A DNA stretch of 64,000 nucleotides from PCPOR2b sp965220385 (GTDB taxonomy: Bacteria > Poribacteria > WGA-4E > PCPOR2b), in assembly GCA_965220385.1 (NCBI GenBank), contig OZ244825.1:1798001-1862000 (forward strand), in the 5' to 3' direction. The notes beneath the pieces were generated by a model, which saw nothing but the letters and a program-made list of their open reading frames with translations, made no database searches and was not told where the DNA came from. The translations under genes and the position numbers were made by a program. This document shows positions 61,560 to 64,000 of this stretch, one piece after another (within the stretch, counting starts at the first letter, position 1; the number at the start of each line of letters is the position of its first letter).

Positions 61560-62144
61560 GTGTTAAGGGAAGAACGAAAAAAAATGGTGATACGCTGTGC
61601 GAAAGCGGTCTTTGCACAGAAGGGGTATCATCAAGCGAGTATCTCAGATATCATCCAGCGAGCAGACATCGCTAGGGGTACGTTTTATCTCTATTTTCGA
61701 AGCAAAAGGGATATCTTTAATAGCATTCTCGACGAGCTCATTAGGGAACTTGAAGGGCTTATGAAGCGGCTTGATGTAGATCCTTCAGCCACTTCATTAG
61801 AACAGTTGAAAAATATCCTGCGATCGATTATCATGTTTGCATTAGAAGATCGGGACATGAGCCAGATTGTATTGAGGTGCACAGGCGGTTTGGACAGTGA
61901 GTTTGACAGTAAGTTGGAAGACTTTTATGAGACGGCGCTAAGCATGATCGAATCTAGTCTCCAACACGGAATTGAACTCGGTTTAGTGAGAGAATGCAAC
62001 ACGAAGGTGATTGCATGCTGCGTTCTAGGCTGCATGAAAGAGATGGTCAATCTCGTTTTTTCAGACGAGGAAGCTATTTCTCAACTGGATCAAATCTTAG
62101 ATGAAGTTTTAGATTTCGGATTGCAAGGAATTTTAACCTCTTAA
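61560..62144 (+). CDS. TetR/AcrR family transcriptional regulator
   Basis: This 194-residue repressor has an N-terminal TetR helix-turn-helix, from ERKKMVIRCAKAVFAQKGYHQASISDIIQRADIARGTFYLYFRSKRDIF, residues about 5-55. A ligand-binding helical domain follows to the C-terminus with the typical helix IIMFALEDRDMSQIVLRC. The start is GTG 61560, preceded by GGAGAAGATCAAGA; ATG 61584 is an alternative. It may regulate the downstream small gene or itself: a perfect 19-bp tandem repeat lies at 62271-62308. No efflux pump gene is adjacent. Confidence 0.9.
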   Translation: MLREERKKMVIRCAKAVFAQKGYHQASISDIIQRADIARGTFYLYFRSKRDIFNSILDELIRELEGLMKRLDVDPSATSLEQLKNILRSIIMFALEDRDMSQIVLRCTGGLDSEFDSKLEDFYETALSMIESSLQHGIELGLVRECNTKVIACCVLGCMKEMVNLVFSDEEAISQLDQILDEVLDFGLQGILTS

Positions 62145-62270
62145 ATGGTTTAATTTAAGGTGTGTTGACAACGCGACAAAAGTTTCGACCCTGCCCAGAA
62201 TAAGTTTCTTTCAATAGACTCAAGAATATTCCTGTTTTTTTCTAAAGGTATGTTATTTTAAATCCATATA

Positions 62271-62308
62271 TTAGACTGATATGTCAGAATTAGACTGATA
62301 TGTCAGAA
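62271..62308. repeat. Perfect tandem duplication of a 19-bp unit
   Basis: TTAGACTGATATGTCAGAA occurs twice head-to-tail (62271-62289 and 62290-62308). Each unit contains CTGATATGTCAG, a dyad with 4-bp CTGA/TCAG arms, so it could be an operator for the upstream TetR regulator. The second copy contains a possible ATG (62300) for the next gene. Confidence 0.75.
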
Positions 62309-62317
62309 GAAAGACGT

Positions 62318-62572
62318 ATGGACAACTTAGAGATTAAAGCCGCTGCAACAGATATTCGTTCCGAACTATACCGATTTTTATCATCACGCAGCAGGCAACT
62401 TCCATTGGTCGATACTGCCGCCCATAAACCGAACCGGCGGAGTGATCAACGATTAAAGGGAATCGAAAAAAAAATGGACCGAAACCAATCGAAACAGCCA
62501 CCGAGCCAAGTGGTGTTCTGGCTCGGTTTCATCGCGGTGTTAATCGTGATTATCTTGGCACAGATTCAGTGA
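62318..62572 (+). CDS. Small tail-anchored membrane protein of unknown function
   Basis: This 84-residue protein has a charged soluble part and one C-terminal transmembrane segment (VVFWLGFIAVLIVIILAQI, residues about 64-82). That pattern suggests a tail-anchored or C-in membrane protein. The central region is very basic (HKPNRRSDQRLKGIEKKMDRNQSK). I do not recognise a family. ATG 62318 is preferred because GAAGAAAG lies just upstream; ATG 62300, inside the tandem repeat, adds six residues. It lies 173 nt after the TetR gene. Confidence 0.55.
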   Translation: MDNLEIKAAATDIRSELYRFLSSRSRQLPLVDTAAHKPNRRSDQRLKGIEKKMDRNQSKQPPSQVVFWLGFIAVLIVIILAQIQ

Positions 62573-62744
62573 AGGATCATGATGAACGATTTGGCGAAAA
62601 AACAGCCGGTAATCGCCGAGTCATCTGTCCTTAGCTGGCAAACACCATAGATTTCGTTGCCTATCCGGTGGAGAAGTATTGCCCATCTGAATGAGGTTTC
62701 AGAAAATAAATCGGTAATTCTATATTTTCCCCCATCCCCGGTAG

Positions 62745-62763
62745 GTGCGGTTTCTAACCGCAT
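62745..62763. repeat. Palindromic repeat TGCGGTT-TCT-AACCGCA
   Basis: A 7-bp stem with a 3-nt loop in the context GGTAGGTGCGGTTT. It is the second member of the family at 34951-34971. Confidence 0.7.
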
Positions 62764-62863
62764 CGGACATCACTCGGAAATTACCGAATTAATAAATTAA
62801 CCTTCATAAAGATAAGCAAGTTTAAGTATACATTTTTAGTTTTTACAGAAGGGTGTGCTGGAG

Positions 62864-63487
62864 TTACTCTGATTCATGAATCCCCATCAAAGATTGGAAT
62901 CGTGAAAACGGTAATCTATCCAGCCACCCGATGACAGTTTGACAGAGTTGAGAGAAACTGTTGAAAAAATAACTCCTGTTAATTTGATCTCGCATCAGAT
63001 GCCACAATCGCTCAATGAGATTCAGATGTGGACTATAAGTTGGCATCGGGACTAAACGCAATCGGTCTTTGTGGTGAATCAGGAAATCGTCAAGTTTTGC
63101 CGTTGTATGACTCGATGCATTATCACGGACGACAAACAGCAACTCATCGGGATACATATCCATTAGGTTTTGCCAATGTGTTTTGATCTGAAGATGGGTT
63201 TTATTGGCATAGATTTCATACAAGCCGGCCCCCGAAGGATACTCTAAGGAGCCGATGAGGTATTTCCGCCGGTTTTTGCCGGGGGTGTTGACCTTATATT
63301 CAGTGCCTTGCTGTCGATAAATACGTCCACTGTTGGGACACCAAGACACGTTAGCTTCATCAAAGAAAAACAGGCGAGCCGTCTTTTTTTCGGTCTCAAG
63401 TGCAGACAGACCTAAACGCCGAAGTTGGGTATCCGGGAGAATCAACCGAGTCGCCTCACTCGTCAACTCTCCCGTTTTGGCAAACAC
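62864..63487 (-). CDS. IS630-family transposase, DDE catalytic part (orfB)
   Basis: This 207-codon ORF holds the catalytic RNase-H-like domain. The triad is visible: Asp in LFFFDEANVSWCPNSGR near residue 40, Asp in LFVVRDNASSH near 115 and Glu in PHLNLIERLWHLMRD near 155. The spacing of the last two is that of IS630/Tc1 enzymes. It overlaps orfA by 25 bp in the -1 frame around CCAAAAC, where orfA reads CCA-AAA-CGG and orfB reads GCC-AAA-ACG. A -1 slip on AAA would create the full-length transposase, as in other two-ORF IS630 elements; a plain mutation is the alternative. Confidence 0.8.
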   Translation of the reverse strand: MFAKTGELTSEATRLILPDTQLRRLGLSALETEKKTARLFFFDEANVSWCPNSGRIYRQQGTEYKVNTPGKNRRKYLIGSLEYPSGAGLYEIYANKTHLQIKTHWQNLMDMYPDELLFVVRDNASSHTTAKLDDFLIHHKDRLRLVPMPTYSPHLNLIERLWHLMRDQINRSYFFNSFSQLCQTVIGWLDRLPFSRFQSLMGIHESE

Positions 63488-63975
63488 CTCAACTCCGTCA
63501 GTTGAGTCCGTTTCGCTTGATATTCTGGATCCGGACTGCCAACACGGAGTTTGCTTCGACCGGTGCGGTAGCCTACCCGTCGTAAAGCCAGATGGATCGC
63601 TGGCGGTGTGACCGAAATCTCGTGATACGCTTGGAGATAAACTCTTATCAGCTCAAGCGTCCATTGTCGAGAGTCCGTCTGAAGTTTTTCGTATTGATTC
63701 GGCGTTTGCTCAAGAAGTCGATTCCAGTCCGATTTGCTAAAGTGTGTGATTTTACCACGACGCCCCGGAGGACGCTTAGGCATCAACGCATCTAAACCAG
63801 AGCTATTGTATGTATGAATATAAGTCCTAACACTCTCATCAGAGAGATTAAACATCTTGGCGAGTTTCGACACGGGCATACGTTCAATGCCACTAAGTTT
63901 GATGATTAGTAAACGCCTATACCATTTCGGGTGTGTCGCTTCACAAAGCGCAACATCAAGACGTTCAACAGCCAA
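63463..63975 (-). CDS. IS630-family transposase, N-terminal DNA-binding part (orfA)
   Basis: This 170-codon ORF encodes helix-turn-helix modules: RMPVSKLAKMFNLSDESVRTYIHTYNSSGLDAL near residue 32, followed by the proline-rich KRPPGRRGK, a second HTH region (WTLELIRVYLQAYHEISVTPPAIHLALRRVGYR near 105) and a linker. It should bind the IS ends. It starts with ATG 63975, 25 nt from the end of the window, and ends in TGA at 63463 after the overlap with orfB. Read together with orfB, the product is about 370 residues, the usual IS630 size. Confidence 0.8.
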   Translation of the reverse strand: MAVERLDVALCEATHPKWYRRLLIIKLSGIERMPVSKLAKMFNLSDESVRTYIHTYNSSGLDALMPKRPPGRRGKITHFSKSDWNRLLEQTPNQYEKLQTDSRQWTLELIRVYLQAYHEISVTPPAIHLALRRVGYRTGRSKLRVGSPDPEYQAKRTQLTELRCLPKRES

Positions 63976-64000
63976 GGAATCGTTAAGTTCTGCGTAAATC

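Larger units (their letters stand above)
62864..64000 (-). mobile_element. IS630-family insertion sequence, truncated by the window end
   Basis: Two overlapping minus-strand ORFs encode a DDE transposase with an N-terminal helix-turn-helix. The 5' end of the element lies beyond 64000, so neither the inverted repeats nor the TA target duplication can be defined. The 3' end lies somewhere below 62864; I could not identify its terminal repeat. Confidence 0.75.

Noticed and set aside
1..64000. CRISPR arrays, rRNA or tRNA genes, prophage
   Set aside because: No regularly spaced repeats, no conserved tRNA T-loop/acceptor pattern and no phage structural genes were found by eye; short tRNAs could still be missed.

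Overview
The window looks like chromosomal DNA of an uncultured, probably marine or sponge-associated bacterium, and candidate phylum Poribacteria is my best guess. That guess rests on gene style only: secreted leucine-rich-repeat proteins ending in type I dockerins with an NILDLV signature, phytanoyl-CoA-type dioxygenases, a sulfatase, galactonate-dehydratase-like and TIM-barrel isomerase genes, CocE and acetamidase hydrolases, and many short palindromic dispersed repeats. I saw no rRNA, tRNA, CRISPR array or prophage.

Layout. 1-3.3 kb: a peroxiredoxin-like gene with an in-frame TGA exactly at the peroxidatic cysteine (probable selenoprotein), a glycerophosphodiesterase, a HEAT-repeat protein, a small unknown and a choline/homoserine-kinase-like protein. 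3.4-9.0 kb (minus strand): thrC, an aspartate-family aminotransferase and an active/inactive M16 peptidase pair, preceded by a leader with a promoter, a 46-codon ORF and two mutually exclusive hairpins, one of them an intrinsic terminator (attenuator-like). 9-16.2 kb: an S9 peptidase, a lone ABC permease, and an operon of two CBS-domain proteins with a 2-oxoacid:ferredoxin oxidoreductase. 16.4-17.9 kb: a DNA methyltransferase fused to an HNH nuclease. 18.2-27 kb (plus strand): a catabolic run (ThDP enzyme, VOC protein, two TIM-barrel isomerases, acetamidase), ComM, and a GH127-like glycosidase. 27-35.7 kb: Fe-alcohol dehydrogenase, VWA protein, enolase-superfamily dehydratase, an SppA protease with an added beta-barrel-like N-terminus, an SDR and a TPR lipoprotein. 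36-43.5 kb: M28 peptidase, then a minus-strand run of DUF4862-like, HAD phosphatase, sulfatase, GNAT and APH genes. 43.7-54.7 kb: five tandem paralogues of a secreted LRR-glycosidase-like-dockerin protein. 54.8-61 kb: two PhyH dioxygenases, a MazG-like protein, a Zn-dehydrogenase, a CocE hydrolase and an MBL hydrolase. 61-64 kb: a frameshifted HigA-like antitoxin, a TetR regulator, a small tail-anchored protein and a two-ORF IS630-type transposase running to the window edge.

The strongest observations are: the UGA/selenocysteine candidate with a fitting hairpin 16 nt downstream; the thrC attenuator-like leader; and the five-gene LRR-dockerin array. One member of that array is put out of frame by an extra unit of a 4x 8-bp repeat just after its start codon, a configuration typical of slipped-strand phase variation. 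Family calls come from reading motifs, without database searches.
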